In this document: positions 29,434 to 37,531 of the stretch, piece after piece
How the letters are laid out: the number at the start of each line of letters is the position of its first letter
Numbering within the stretch: the stretch's first letter is position 1
Position numbers and translations under genes: made by a program
The notes under the pieces: model-generated
What the model was told of the DNA's origin: nothing
Database searches by the model: none
What the model saw: only the letters and a program-made list of their open reading frames with translations
Source of the DNA: Nonomuraea guangzhouensis
Lineage (GTDB): Bacteria > Actinomycetota > Actinomycetes > Streptosporangiales > Streptosporangiaceae
Direction of reading: 5' to 3'
Assembly (NCBI RefSeq): GCF_019396345.1
Contig: NZ_JAHKRM010000020.1
Coordinates: forward strand, 124,001-188,000
DNA length: 64,000 nt

Positions 29434-30431
29434 CCGCCGTTGACTGCGGCACCAACTCCGTACGCCTGCTGATCGCCGACATCGGCGACAAAAGCGACGA
29501 GGTCACCGACGGCGCGCCGGCCCATGGCGGGGCGGCCGGTGGCCTGCCGGTCGACGTCGAGCGGCGGATGGAGATCGTCCGGCTGGGCGAGGGTGTCGAC
29601 AAGACGGGGCGGCTGGCTCCCGAGGCGCTGGAGCGGACGTTCGCCGCGATGCGGATCTACCGCAAGCTCATCGACCAGCACGGCGCCACGGCGACCCGGG
29701 TGGTGGCGACCAGCGCGACGCGTGACGCCGCCAACAGGCAGGAGTTCGTCGATGGGGTGCGCGAGATCTTCGGGGTCGAGCCCGAGGTGGTGACGGGCGC
29801 GGAGGAGGCCGAGCTGTCGTTCGTCGGGGCGACCAGGGGGCTGGTCCGCTTGTCGCGCGAGACCGGGATGCCGCAGGGGCCGCTCCCGCCCTATCTGGTC
29901 GTCGACATCGGCGGCGGCTCGACCGAGTTCGTGGTCGGCTCCGAGCACGTCATCGGCGCGCTGTCGGTCGACATCGGCTGCGTGCGGCTGACGGAGCGCC
30001 ATCTGCGCTCATCGGGCGCCGTCCCGGAAGAACCACCGTCGGTGCGGGCGCTGGAGGCCATGGTGGCCGACATCGAGGCCGCGCTCGATCGGGTGGCCGA
30101 GGTGGTGCCGGTCCAGGAGGCGCACACCCTGGTCGGTCTGGCTGGCTCCGTCACGACGGTGGCGGGCATCGCGCTCGACCTTCCCGCGTACGTTCCGGAG
30201 CGGATCCATCACTCCCGGATCACCGCTCAGCAGGTTCATGACGTCACCCGGCGACTGCTCGCGATGACCCATAGTGAGCGGGCCCGGATTCCGGTGATGC
30301 ACCCCGGAAGAGTCGACGTGATTTGTGCCGGCGCGCTGATTCTGGACCGCATCGTACGGCGTTTCGCGTTTCCGCAGGTAGTCGTGAGTGAACACGACAT
30401 CCTTGACGGTATCGCCTACTACATAGCCTGA
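29424..30431 (+). CDS. ppx: Exopolyphosphatase/guanosine pentaphosphatase family
   Basis: Degrades inorganic polyphosphate or pppGpp from one end. The 335-residue protein shows the sugar kinase/actin-like phosphate motifs: AAVDCGTNSVRLLIADI at the start, VVATSATRDAANRQEF, TGAEEAELSFVGA, VVDIGGGSTEFVVG and LVGLAGSVTTVAGI. This is the short Ppx1-type form without the C-terminal HD domain. It overlaps the DUF501 gene, so the ftsB-DUF501-ppx run is one operon. Confidence 0.93.
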   Translation: MRVAAVDCGTNSVRLLIADIGDKSDEVTDGAPAHGGAAGGLPVDVERRMEIVRLGEGVDKTGRLAPEALERTFAAMRIYRKLIDQHGATATRVVATSATRDAANRQEFVDGVREIFGVEPEVVTGAEEAELSFVGATRGLVRLSRETGMPQGPLPPYLVVDIGGGSTEFVVGSEHVIGALSVDIGCVRLTERHLRSSGAVPEEPPSVRALEAMVADIEAALDRVAEVVPVQEAHTLVGLAGSVTTVAGIALDLPAYVPERIHHSRITAQQVHDVTRRLLAMTHSERARIPVMHPGRVDVICAGALILDRIVRRFAFPQVVVSEHDILDGIAYYIA

Positions 30432-30607
30432 TATTTCGACGAAACCCGGACATAGGTAGTTTCCGGTTGTGTTGAGCGTGCAATCAGTTTTGTGCTTAGG
30501 TATGGGCAGCATTGCGGGGGCTTTGCCATATCGCCGGACACGGATGGTGTCGGCGTGGCAACCGTTCCCGAGCGCGTCTTTTCCCTAACGGAATGGAGCA
30601 CTCTCAG

Positions 30608-32044
30608 ATGAAGTCCTCTCCTTTAGCGCGTAAGGCGGCGGCGTTCGGCGCCTCCGCCGCCGTGCTGGGCGCCATGGTCGCGGGGCTGGCAGCCGCTCCC
30701 GCCCAGGCGTCCACCCAGGCCACCGCGGGTAAGGCCGGCACCGCGGCCGCCTCCTCCAAGGCCCGGCCCAAGGTCTCGGTGTCCACGCCCAAGGCGTCGT
30801 CCCGCGACAACGACGGTTCCTGTCCGGTGAAGGTCGACATCTCGGCCAACATCAACGTCAAGCTCGACGGCAAGACCGAGCTCGCCTACCGCTGGCTCCA
30901 CGGAGACGGCTCCAAGGGCAAGGTCAAGGTCCTGAAGCTCAAGGGCCACGGCACCAAGTCGGTCAAGATCGGCCAGACGCTGTCCTTCGACGAGGAGGTC
31001 AAGGGCTGGGAGGCCGTGCAGGTCCTCGGTCCGCGCAAGGTGACCTCCAAGAAGGGCTACTTCTCGGTCACCTGCCAGGACGCCGTCGTCGTCGACGGTG
31101 ACCAGCTTGACAAGAAGAAGATCTCGGTCAGCGCTTGGGCCGACCCGAGCTCGTACACCGGGCCCTGCACCCCCGGTGACAAGATCAACTTCGTGGGCCG
31201 GATCAAGGTCAGCGACCCGTCGTGGGTCAAGTACCGCTGGGTGCTGGACGGCCGCGTCGTCGACTACGGCAAGGTCGGGGTGCGTCACTCGCGGACGGTC
31301 TCCTTCGGCTACTCGCCGCGGGTCAGCGAGCGCGGCTACGCCGTGCTGCAGGTCGTCGGTCGCGACGGCCGCTCGTCCGACCGGGCCTACTACAGGGTCA
31401 CCTGCGAGAACCCGGCTCCCTCGGTGCGGGTCTCGGCCACCAACCTGGTGACCGCGACCAACAACGACGGCTGCAAGGTCGGCGCGCACGCCACCATCAA
31501 CTCGACCGGCCGCGCGCGGGTCGAGTACGTGTGGCGGGTCAACGGCACGGCCGTCGACACGGACACGGTCTACTTCGGCCGTGAGGGCTCGCGTAACGTC
31601 GAGCTGTCGGACCGCGTTCTGTCCGGTGACGCGACCAAGGGTGGCAGGATCACCCTGACCGTCTCCGGTCCGAACAACAACGACTCGATCTCGCAGTCCT
31701 ACGCCGCGTGCGTGGCGCCGAAGCCGAAGATCACGGTTTCGAGCATCACGGTCGGCCAGCGCAACGACTTCTGTGCCGACAAGCGCGGCCCGGGCGTCGA
31801 CTTCAAGGCCACGATCTCCAGCTCCGCTCCGACCACCGTCAAGTACTACTGGGTGATCGACGGCAAGCGGGAGAACCCGGACCTTGAGCGTACGGTCAAC
31901 GGCAGCGTGGACGTGACGTGGGGCATCGCCGGCGCGCAGAGCGCCAACGAGACCAAGGGCTCTGTCTCGCTCGTGGTCGTCAGCCCCGACGCCGCTTCTT
32001 CGGCCACCACCTTCTCGGTGACCTGCCCGAAGAGCACTGTCTGA
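30608..32044 (+). CDS. Secreted protein with four Ig-like cysteine-paired repeats; TTA codon at position 6
   Basis: I do not recognise a named family. The 478-residue product has a signal peptide (LARKAAAFGASAAVLGAMVAG..., likely cleavage after AQA near residue 34) and then four domains of about 100 residues, each with a first cysteine near a short N-terminal strand, a Y/W-rich V.YRW..DG or VEYVWRVNG strand, and a closing V(T)C. This suggests beta-sandwich folds with one disulfide each. ATG 30608 follows ATGGAGCACTCTCAG. Codon 6 is TTA (30623-30625), very rare in this genome. A strong terminator follows, so it is transcribed alone. Surface or matrix function is plausible but unproven. Confidence 0.75.
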   Translation: MKSSPLARKAAAFGASAAVLGAMVAGLAAAPAQASTQATAGKAGTAAASSKARPKVSVSTPKASSRDNDGSCPVKVDISANINVKLDGKTELAYRWLHGDGSKGKVKVLKLKGHGTKSVKIGQTLSFDEEVKGWEAVQVLGPRKVTSKKGYFSVTCQDAVVVDGDQLDKKKISVSAWADPSSYTGPCTPGDKINFVGRIKVSDPSWVKYRWVLDGRVVDYGKVGVRHSRTVSFGYSPRVSERGYAVLQVVGRDGRSSDRAYYRVTCENPAPSVRVSATNLVTATNNDGCKVGAHATINSTGRARVEYVWRVNGTAVDTDTVYFGREGSRNVELSDRVLSGDATKGGRITLTVSGPNNNDSISQSYAACVAPKPKITVSSITVGQRNDFCADKRGPGVDFKATISSSAPTTVKYYWVIDGKRENPDLERTVNGSVDVTWGIAGAQSANETKGSVSLVVVSPDAASSATTFSVTCPKSTV

Positions 32045-32071
32045 TCGATCGCTGTCTGATCGGTTGAACCG

Positions 32072-32107
32072 AACCGGGTGGTGCCCTCCGGCACCACCCG
32101 GTTTTTC
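32072..32107 (+). terminator. Strong intrinsic terminator
   Basis: Perfect 14-bp stem AACCGGGTGGTGCC / GGCACCACCCGGTT with a CTCC loop running into TTTC. It follows the secreted repeat protein and is the best intrinsic terminator in the window. Confidence 0.88.
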
Positions 32108-32127
32108 GTTGTCGCTACGGTTGCGAC

Positions 32128-32922
32128 GTGAGCTTCGTACCTCCCGGCACCGGCTGGCCCGGCGACCCGGCGACCGCTGACACCCCGGTCGCCCACGATC
32201 CCGCCGACGTGCGCCGCCTGGCCGCCGCCGGCGACACTCTGGCGGAGCTCACCGCCGCGCAGTCCGTGTGCCGGGCCTGCCCGCGCCTGGTGGAATGGCG
32301 CGAGGACGTGGCCGAGGTGAAGCGGCGCGCGTTCATGGACGAGACGTACTGGGGGCGGCCGGTCGCCGGGTGGGGCGACGACGAGCCGCGCATCCTGCTC
32401 GTCGGCCTCGCCCCGGCCGCGCACGGGGGCAACAGGACCGGGCGGATCTTCACGGGTGACCGCAGCGGCGACTGGCTGTTCGCCTCGCTGTACCGCGTCG
32501 GCCTGGCCGTACAGGAGACGAGCACGCGCGCCGGTGACGGGCAGGAGCTGATCGGCGCCCGGATGCTGGCCTCGGTACGGTGCGCGCCGCCCGCGAACAA
32601 GCCCACGCCCGAGGAGCGGGCCACCTGCCTGCCGTGGATGTCCCGTGAGCTCGCGCTGACCGCGCCGAGCGTGCGGGTGGTCGTGGCGCTGGGCGGGTTC
32701 GCCTGGCAGGCCATGTGGCCCGCGCTCAAGGAGGCCGGTTACTCGCTGCCGCGCGGCAGGCCGCCGTTCGGGCACGGCGTCGAGGTCCAGGTCTCCTACG
32801 GCCAGGCGCCGGTGACCCTGCTGGGCTGCTACCACCCCAGCCAGCAGAACACCTTCACCGGCAGGGTGACCGCCCAGATGCTCGACGACGTCTTCGCCAG
32901 AGCCAGGGCGCTGGGGGTGTGA
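32128..32922 (+). CDS. Family 5 uracil-DNA glycosylase (UdgB type)
   Basis: Excises uracil and other deaminated bases from DNA. The 264-residue protein has four cysteines placed for a 4Fe-4S cluster (Cys48, Cys51, Cys152, Cys167), motif 1 LVGLAPAAHGGNRTGRIFTGD (here without the catalytic Asp/Asn of family 1, as expected for family 5) and the late motif CYHPSQQN. GTG 32128 has TACGGT ending seven bases upstream and no ribosome-binding site, so it is probably leaderless. Confidence 0.92.
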   Translation: MSFVPPGTGWPGDPATADTPVAHDPADVRRLAAAGDTLAELTAAQSVCRACPRLVEWREDVAEVKRRAFMDETYWGRPVAGWGDDEPRILLVGLAPAAHGGNRTGRIFTGDRSGDWLFASLYRVGLAVQETSTRAGDGQELIGARMLASVRCAPPANKPTPEERATCLPWMSRELALTAPSVRVVVALGGFAWQAMWPALKEAGYSLPRGRPPFGHGVEVQVSYGQAPVTLLGCYHPSQQNTFTGRVTAQMLDDVFARARALGV

Positions 32923-33018
32923 TGTGTCGCACGACCTGGGGATTGGCTTTTGGGGACGCTCTTGGCGTAACCTTGTGAATAGTTTCACAAGCTTCCCCGC
33001 AAGGGATGGGACCCGAGG

Positions 33019-34335
33019 ATGAACAAGCACATTCTGATCGTCGGCGGCGGTTACGTCGGCCTCTACACGGCATTGCGACTGCAGCAAAAGCTCCGCACGG
33101 AGCTGCGCGACGGCGAAGTGCGCATCACGATCATCGACCCCCACTCCTACATGACCTACCAGCCGTTCCTGCCCGAGGCGGCGGCCGGCAACCTGTCCCC
33201 GCGGCACGTGGTCGCCCCGCTGCGCCGGGTGCTGCCCAAGGTGAGCGTGCTCAACGGCACGGTCACCGCGGTCGACCACGGAGAGCGTTCCGTCACCTTC
33301 CAGCCGGTCAAGGGCGAGCCCCGCCAGATCGCCTACGACGTGATCGTGATGGCCGCCGGCTCGATCTCGCGGACGCTGCCGATCCCGGGGCTGACCGACA
33401 TCGGCATCGGGTTCAAGACCGTGGGCGAGGCCATCGCGCTGCGCAACCGGGTCCTGCACCTGCTCGACTTCGCCGAGTCGACCGAGGACGTGGAGGCGCG
33501 CCGCCGGGCGCTCACGTTCGTCGTCGTCGGCGCGGGCTTCGCGGGCGTCGAGGCGCTGGCCGAGCTCGAGGACATGGCCAAGCACTCGACCCGCTACTAC
33601 CGCAACATCACGCCAGCCGACATCCGCTGGGTGCTGGTGGAGGCCACGAACCGGGTGCTGCCCGAGGTCGGCCCCGAGATGGGCAAGTGGACGCTGGAGC
33701 AGCTGCGCGAGCGCGGCATCGAGGTGAAGCTCGACACGCGCCTGGAGTCGTGCGAGGGCGGCCACGTGGTGCTCTCCGACGGCACCGAGTTCGACGCCGA
33801 GACCCTCGTGTGGACCGCGGGCGTCAAGCCCAGCCCGGTGGTCAACGACGGCGGTCTGCCGCTCGACGAGCGCGGCCGGATCAAGACCACGACCAGGCTG
33901 ACCGTCGCGGGCGTCACGGACGCCTTCGCTGCCGGTGACGCGGCGGGCGTGCCCGACGTGACGAACCCGGGCCAGTATTGCGCGCCCAACGCCCAGCACG
34001 CCGTACGCCAGGCCAAGGTGCTGGCCGACAACCTGGTTCGCCATCTGCGAGGGCAGGAACTGGTCGACTACCGTCACAAGTATGTCGGATCGGTCGCCGG
34101 TCTCGGCCTGCATCAGGGCGTCGCGAACGTCTATGGCGTCAAGCTTCGCGGATTCCCTGCGTGGTTCATGCACCGCACTTACCATCTGTCGCGGGTGCCG
34201 ACGCTGAACCGCAAGGTCCGTGTCGTCGTCGACTGGACGCTGGCCTTGTTCTTCAAGCGGGAGACCATCTCACTGGGCGAGATGGAGCACCCGCGCGACG
34301 GGTTCAGGGCCGCCGTGGCGACGACCCGCCGCTAG
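33019..34335 (+). CDS. ndh: Type II NADH dehydrogenase
   Basis: Membrane-associated, non-proton-pumping NADH:quinone oxidoreductase of the respiratory chain. The 438-residue flavoprotein has the FAD dinucleotide fold ILIVGGGYVGLYTALRL at the start, a second NADH fold TFVVVGAGFAGVEALAEL near 175, DAFAAGDAAGVPD for FAD, and a C-terminal amphipathic region (DWTLALFFKRETISLGEME) for membrane contact. ATG 33019 follows AAGGGATGGGACCCGAGG. A terminator hairpin follows. Confidence 0.92.
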   Translation: MNKHILIVGGGYVGLYTALRLQQKLRTELRDGEVRITIIDPHSYMTYQPFLPEAAAGNLSPRHVVAPLRRVLPKVSVLNGTVTAVDHGERSVTFQPVKGEPRQIAYDVIVMAAGSISRTLPIPGLTDIGIGFKTVGEAIALRNRVLHLLDFAESTEDVEARRRALTFVVVGAGFAGVEALAELEDMAKHSTRYYRNITPADIRWVLVEATNRVLPEVGPEMGKWTLEQLRERGIEVKLDTRLESCEGGHVVLSDGTEFDAETLVWTAGVKPSPVVNDGGLPLDERGRIKTTTRLTVAGVTDAFAAGDAAGVPDVTNPGQYCAPNAQHAVRQAKVLADNLVRHLRGQELVDYRHKYVGSVAGLGLHQGVANVYGVKLRGFPAWFMHRTYHLSRVPTLNRKVRVVVDWTLALFFKRETISLGEMEHPRDGFRAAVATTRR

Positions 34336-34349
34336 CCCGCGTGCAGCAG

Positions 34350-34378
34350 CGCCCCGGTGCGGTCGCATCGGGGCGTTC
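34350..34378 (+). terminator. Hairpin after ndh
   Basis: 11-bp stem CGCCCCGGTGC / GCATCGGGGCG (one G-T pair) with a 4-nt loop, then TTCC, 15 bases after the ndh stop. Confidence 0.65.
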
Positions 34379-34414
34379 CGGCATCCTCGATCTCGATAGA
34401 GAAGGGATCCACGA

Positions 34415-34927
34415 GTGGGGCTCTCAGCGGTGACGGTGCTCGGCGTGGACCGGCCCGGCGTGATCGCCGCGGTCACCGGCTCGCTCGCCGACTGCGGGGC
34501 GAATATCCAGGACTCGACCATGACGCTGCTCGGCGGCCATGTCGCGATGATGCTGCTGGTCTCGGGCGACCTGAGCGCCGAGGAGCTCTGCAAGCACCTT
34601 TGCGCGCCGGAGCTGGTGGTGACCGCCTCGGCCGTCGAGGCCCGCCGCTACTTCGGCCGGCGGCCGACCGGTCTCGGTTACGTCCTGACCGTCCACGGCC
34701 CCGACCGGCCGGGCATCATCTCGGCCATCAGCGCCGTGCTCGCCTCGGTGGGCGGCAACATCACCGGCATGAGCACCCGGCTCACCGGCCGGCTCTACGT
34801 CCTCATCGCCGATGTCGAGTTGCCCGAGGAGGTCGACGTGGCCGGGCTGATGCGCCGGCTGGCCACGGTCGGCACGGGTCTCGAGTCCGAGATAACCTTC
34901 CGCCCCGTTGAACCGGACCTGTTGTGA
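34415..34927 (+). CDS. Double ACT-domain protein (GcvR-like)
   Basis: The 170-residue protein has two ACT domains, each beginning with a ligand loop: VTVLGVDRPGVIAAVTGSLADCGANIQDS (about 6-34) and LTVHGPDRPGIISAISAVLASVGGNITGMS (about 90-119). This layout matches the glycine cleavage regulator GcvR family, which binds small metabolites and acts through protein contact rather than DNA. GTG 34415 follows AGAAGGGATCCACGA. The stop overlaps the following deformylase start. Ligand is unknown. Confidence 0.82.
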   Translation: MGLSAVTVLGVDRPGVIAAVTGSLADCGANIQDSTMTLLGGHVAMMLLVSGDLSAEELCKHLCAPELVVTASAVEARRYFGRRPTGLGYVLTVHGPDRPGIISAISAVLASVGGNITGMSTRLTGRLYVLIADVELPEEVDVAGLMRRLATVGTGLESEITFRPVEPDLL

Positions 34928-35448
34928 CCTGGCCGGACGGGATCGTCCGCGGCGTGCTCGGCGCTCCGCACCCGCTCCTGTCCGCCCGGGCCCAGCAGGT
35001 GGACCCCACAGACCCCCGCGTGGTGGCCGCGGCGGCCGATCTCCTCGCCACCCTGCGCAGCGAGCCGAGGACGGCGGGGCTGGCTGCCCCCCAGATCGGC
35101 CTGAGCTGGCGGCTGATCGCCTTCGACGCCGCGGGGCACCCTAAGGGCCGGTCCTGGGCCGGCGAGCTCGTGGTGGTCAATCCACGCCTCGCTGAGGCAT
35201 CCCGCTGGCGCGCGGGGCGCGAGGGTTGCGTGTCGATCGCCGATCTTGCCGGTGACGTACGGCGAGCGACCCGTATCACAGTGTTCGGCAGCTTGCCTGG
35301 GACGGGAGATCCCGTCACCATCGAGGCGGATGCATTCGAAGCTAGGTGCATTCAGCATCAACTGGACCATCTAGACGGCGTTCTGTTCCTGGACAGAGTG
35401 TCAGGAGCCCTATCACTTCACCGCAGACTTCACAGTTGTGACGCCTGA
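34924..35448 (+). CDS. Peptide deformylase-like protein with Gln in place of the catalytic Glu
   Basis: True deformylases remove the N-formyl group from new proteins using a metal held by one Cys and two His. The 174-residue protein keeps motif I GLAAPQIG (52-59), motif II EGCVS (Glu100-Ser104, with ligand Cys102) and both metal histidines of motif III, but motif III reads QHQLDHLDG: Gln146 stands where the general-base Glu of HEXXH belongs (codon CAA). It may be inactive, or serve another role. GTG 34924 overlaps the ACT gene stop. The unusual tRNA gene follows after 49 bases. Confidence 0.85.
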   Translation: MTWPDGIVRGVLGAPHPLLSARAQQVDPTDPRVVAAAADLLATLRSEPRTAGLAAPQIGLSWRLIAFDAAGHPKGRSWAGELVVVNPRLAEASRWRAGREGCVSIADLAGDVRRATRITVFGSLPGTGDPVTIEADAFEARCIQHQLDHLDGVLFLDRVSGALSLHRRLHSCDA

Positions 35449-35497
35449 TACGAAGTTGTGCTCCTCGGAAGCATGGTCCGTTTCGTATGATTGCGGC

Positions 35498-35570
35498 GCC
35501 CCCGTAGCCCAAAGGCAGAGGCAAACCCCTTAAAAGGGTTGTAGTGCGGGTTCGAATCCCGCCGGGGGCA
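35498..35570 (+). tRNA. Class I tRNA with UAA anticodon (73 nt, short variable loop)
   Basis: A full cloverleaf: 7-bp acceptor GCCCCCG/CGGGGGC, D arm with GG in the loop (three pairs plus one mismatch), 5-bp anticodon stem AACCC/GGGTT with loop CTTAAAA, a 5-nt variable loop GTAGT, and T arm GCGGG TTCGAAT CCCGC with discriminator A73. CCA is not encoded. The anticodon TAA (35531-35533) reads UUA and would mean leucine, but normal bacterial leucine tRNAs are class II with a long variable arm. Its charging identity is therefore open. Confidence 0.9.
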
Positions 35571-35741
35571 CCCGCGTCTACCATAGGAAATGCCCCTTTA
35601 AACAACCGACAGTAACCGCGGGAACTCAGGAACGCACTCGTTCGTTGTCCACCGTGCTGAAGTCTCGAAACCACATAGATCTGAGCGCCGGTTGACCTAG
35701 GCGACGCCTGGTCCAATAAGCTCGGCGCACAGGAGGCAGCG

Positions 35742-36530
35742 ATGGAGAGCAAGAACCCTGTTTTCAACAGGTCCAGGCAGTCGGCCGGGTGGCAAGGCGC
35801 GACGCCGACCCCCGGTGACCTGCAGAACATGTACGACTCCCCGTCGTACGCCCCTTCGGCCCCGCCCGCCTACCGGACGATGACGATCGACGACGTCGTG
35901 GTCCGCGGGTTCATGACCCTGGGCACGCTCGTCGTGGCCGCGGCCGCGGCCTGGTATCTGAACGTCTCCCTGGGTGTGGCCGTCGGCGCGGCCATCGTCG
36001 CGCTTGTCCTGGGGCTGATCGCCTCGTTCAGGATGAGCACCAACCCGGCGTTGATCCTCAGCTACGCCGCGTTCGAAGGAATCTTCCTCGGCGCGATCAG
36101 CAGCGCCTACGAAAACCTCTACAACGGGATCGTCCTCCAGGCGGTGCTCGGCACCGCGTTCGCTTTCGGCGGAGTCCTGACCGTCTACGCGCTGCGCATC
36201 GTCAGGGTGACGCCGAAGTTCATCCGGTTCGTGGTCGCCGCGGGCATCGCGGCCATCGGGCTGATGCTCGTCAACCTGATCGCCGGGTTCTTCGTCACGG
36301 GCGGCCTCGGCCTCCGTACCGACTCCCCGCTCGGCTGGATCTTCAGCGTCGCGATGATCCTGCTCGGCTGCTTCTTCCTGCTGCTCGACTTCAACTCGGT
36401 CGAGGAAGGCGTCCGGCAGGGCGCCCCGGAGAAGTTCGCCTGGCAGTGCGCCTTCGGGCTCACGCTGACCCTCGTGTGGATCTACCTCGAGGTGCTCCGG
36501 TTCATCAGCATTTTCACTCGAAGCGACTGA
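35742..36530 (+). CDS. Bax inhibitor-1/YccA family membrane protein
   Basis: The 262-residue protein has a soluble N-terminal tail (1-50, proline-rich with tyrosines) and seven hydrophobic helices. Conserved family elements are YAAFEGIFLGAISSAYE, and the late LLLDFNSVEEGVRQGAPEKFAWQCAFGLTLTLVWIYLEVLRF, which holds the acidic pore residues seen in the family. Family members act as pH-sensitive calcium leak channels. Function here is not established. ATG 35742 follows CAGGAGGCAGCG. A terminator follows. Confidence 0.88.
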   Translation: MESKNPVFNRSRQSAGWQGATPTPGDLQNMYDSPSYAPSAPPAYRTMTIDDVVVRGFMTLGTLVVAAAAAWYLNVSLGVAVGAAIVALVLGLIASFRMSTNPALILSYAAFEGIFLGAISSAYENLYNGIVLQAVLGTAFAFGGVLTVYALRIVRVTPKFIRFVVAAGIAAIGLMLVNLIAGFFVTGGLGLRTDSPLGWIFSVAMILLGCFFLLLDFNSVEEGVRQGAPEKFAWQCAFGLTLTLVWIYLEVLRFISIFTRSD

Positions 36531-36542
36531 CCGTTCGCCTCC

Positions 36543-36572
36543 AGGACCCCGTCGAACCGGCGGGGTCCTTCG
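36543..36572 (+). terminator. Terminator after the BI-1-like gene
   Basis: 9-bp stem AGGACCCCG / CGGGGTCCT with a 9-nt loop followed by TCGCTTT, 13 bases after the stop. Confidence 0.75.
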
Positions 36573-36686
36573 CTTTGCGCGACCGAAAATCTACCCGCCG
36601 TCACAAAATGGTCGGAGGTTGGGGCTTGTCAATCCGGGGGACGTGTTGCAGTGTCGAGCAAAGGACCTTAATCCGTGGAGGTGCCC

Positions 36687-36920
36687 ATGTCCTTGAACCA
36701 CTCACCGGAGACGCACACGAAGCTCATCGCCAGGGTCCCAACGATAACGGGACGCGAACTCCCCGAGTGGTTTCAAGCCATCGACAACGGCCCGTCCTTC
36801 CTGAGGTGTGACGAGCGGGCCAACTGGCTCGCCGACGAGCACGGGCTGACCCATGGCTACGCCGCCGCCATCGTGCACGAACACGAGCGGTTCCGGCACA
36901 ACCGTACGGGCTTCCTGTAG
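36687..36920 (+). CDS. DUF4287 family small protein
   Basis: The 77-residue protein fits DUF4287: SLNHSPETHTKLIARVPTITGRELPEWF, then ANWLADEHGLTHGYAAAIVHEHE. The family is common in actinobacteria and of unknown role, sometimes fused to DUF5655. ATG 36687 follows GTGGAGGTGCCC, which is a good ribosome-binding site; the GTG at 36675 is part of that site and is rejected as start. A perfect hairpin follows. Confidence 0.8.
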   Translation: MSLNHSPETHTKLIARVPTITGRELPEWFQAIDNGPSFLRCDERANWLADEHGLTHGYAAAIVHEHERFRHNRTGFL

Positions 36921-36933
36921 AGCCCGCCCATCC

Positions 36934-36960
36934 GCGCCCGTGCCGTTGGCACGGGCGCGT
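36934..36960 (+). terminator. Hairpin after the DUF4287 gene
   Basis: Perfect 12-bp stem CGCGCCCGTGCC / GGCACGGGCGCG with a GTT loop, followed by TAATCAT. It ends 12 bases before the next start codon. Confidence 0.7.
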
Positions 36961-36972
36961 AATCATGGGTAC

Positions 36973-37383
36973 ATGGATCTAGACGAGGCACGCGACTTCC
37001 TGCGGAACAACCACCGCGCCATCCTCCTCACCAGACACGGCGACGGCCGTCCGCAGATGTCCCCGGTGACGGTGGGCGTGGACGACGAGGGCTACGTCGT
37101 CATCAGCACCAGGGAGACGGCCGCCAAGACCCGCAACATCCGCCGCGACAACAGGGTGGCGATCTGTGCCTTCACGGACGCCTTCTACGGGAACTGGATC
37201 CAGGTAGAGGGCGAGGCGGAGATCATCCCCCTCCCGGACGCCATGGATCACCTGATCGCCTACTATCGCGGCATTTCGGGCGAGCATCCGGACTGGGCGG
37301 ACTACGAGGCGGCGATGGTCCGCGACAAGAGGGTCATCGTCCGGGTGACTCCGGTCAAGGCCGGGCCGGATCGCCACGGGTAG
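36973..37383 (+). CDS. PPOX-class (F420/flavin) oxidoreductase
   Basis: The 136-residue split-barrel protein resembles pyridoxamine-phosphate-oxidase-like F420-dependent enzymes: RAILLTRHGDGRPQMSPVTVG, VVISTRETAAKTRNIRRDNRVAICAF and a late RVIVRVTPVKAG. The cofactor is likely F420 or FMN and the substrate unknown. The frame is open upstream, but ATG 36973 gives the usual length and start (MDLDEARDFLRNN) and begins just after the preceding hairpin. Confidence 0.83.
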   Translation: MDLDEARDFLRNNHRAILLTRHGDGRPQMSPVTVGVDDEGYVVISTRETAAKTRNIRRDNRVAICAFTDAFYGNWIQVEGEAEIIPLPDAMDHLIAYYRGISGEHPDWADYEAAMVRDKRVIVRVTPVKAGPDRHG

Positions 37384-37461
37384 GGAAGCCCGAAGAAGAC
37401 GGCCAGGAATGCGCACGTCACGGCGGGCGGTCCGCATCGCCGGAGGAGCGTTTCCCTGGAC

Positions 37462-37492
37462 GGGCGCCAACCCCGTATGGCGGTTGGCGCCC
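37462..37492. terminator. Bidirectional terminator between convergent genes
   Basis: Perfect 11-bp stem GGGCGCCAACC / GGTTGGCGCCC with a 9-nt loop. It lies midway in the 148-base gap between the PPOX gene (plus) and the thiolase gene (minus). Confidence 0.7.
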
Positions 37493-37531
37493 ACCGGGCC
37501 GGCCGTAAAAGACCGTGAAAGCCCGTGAAGA

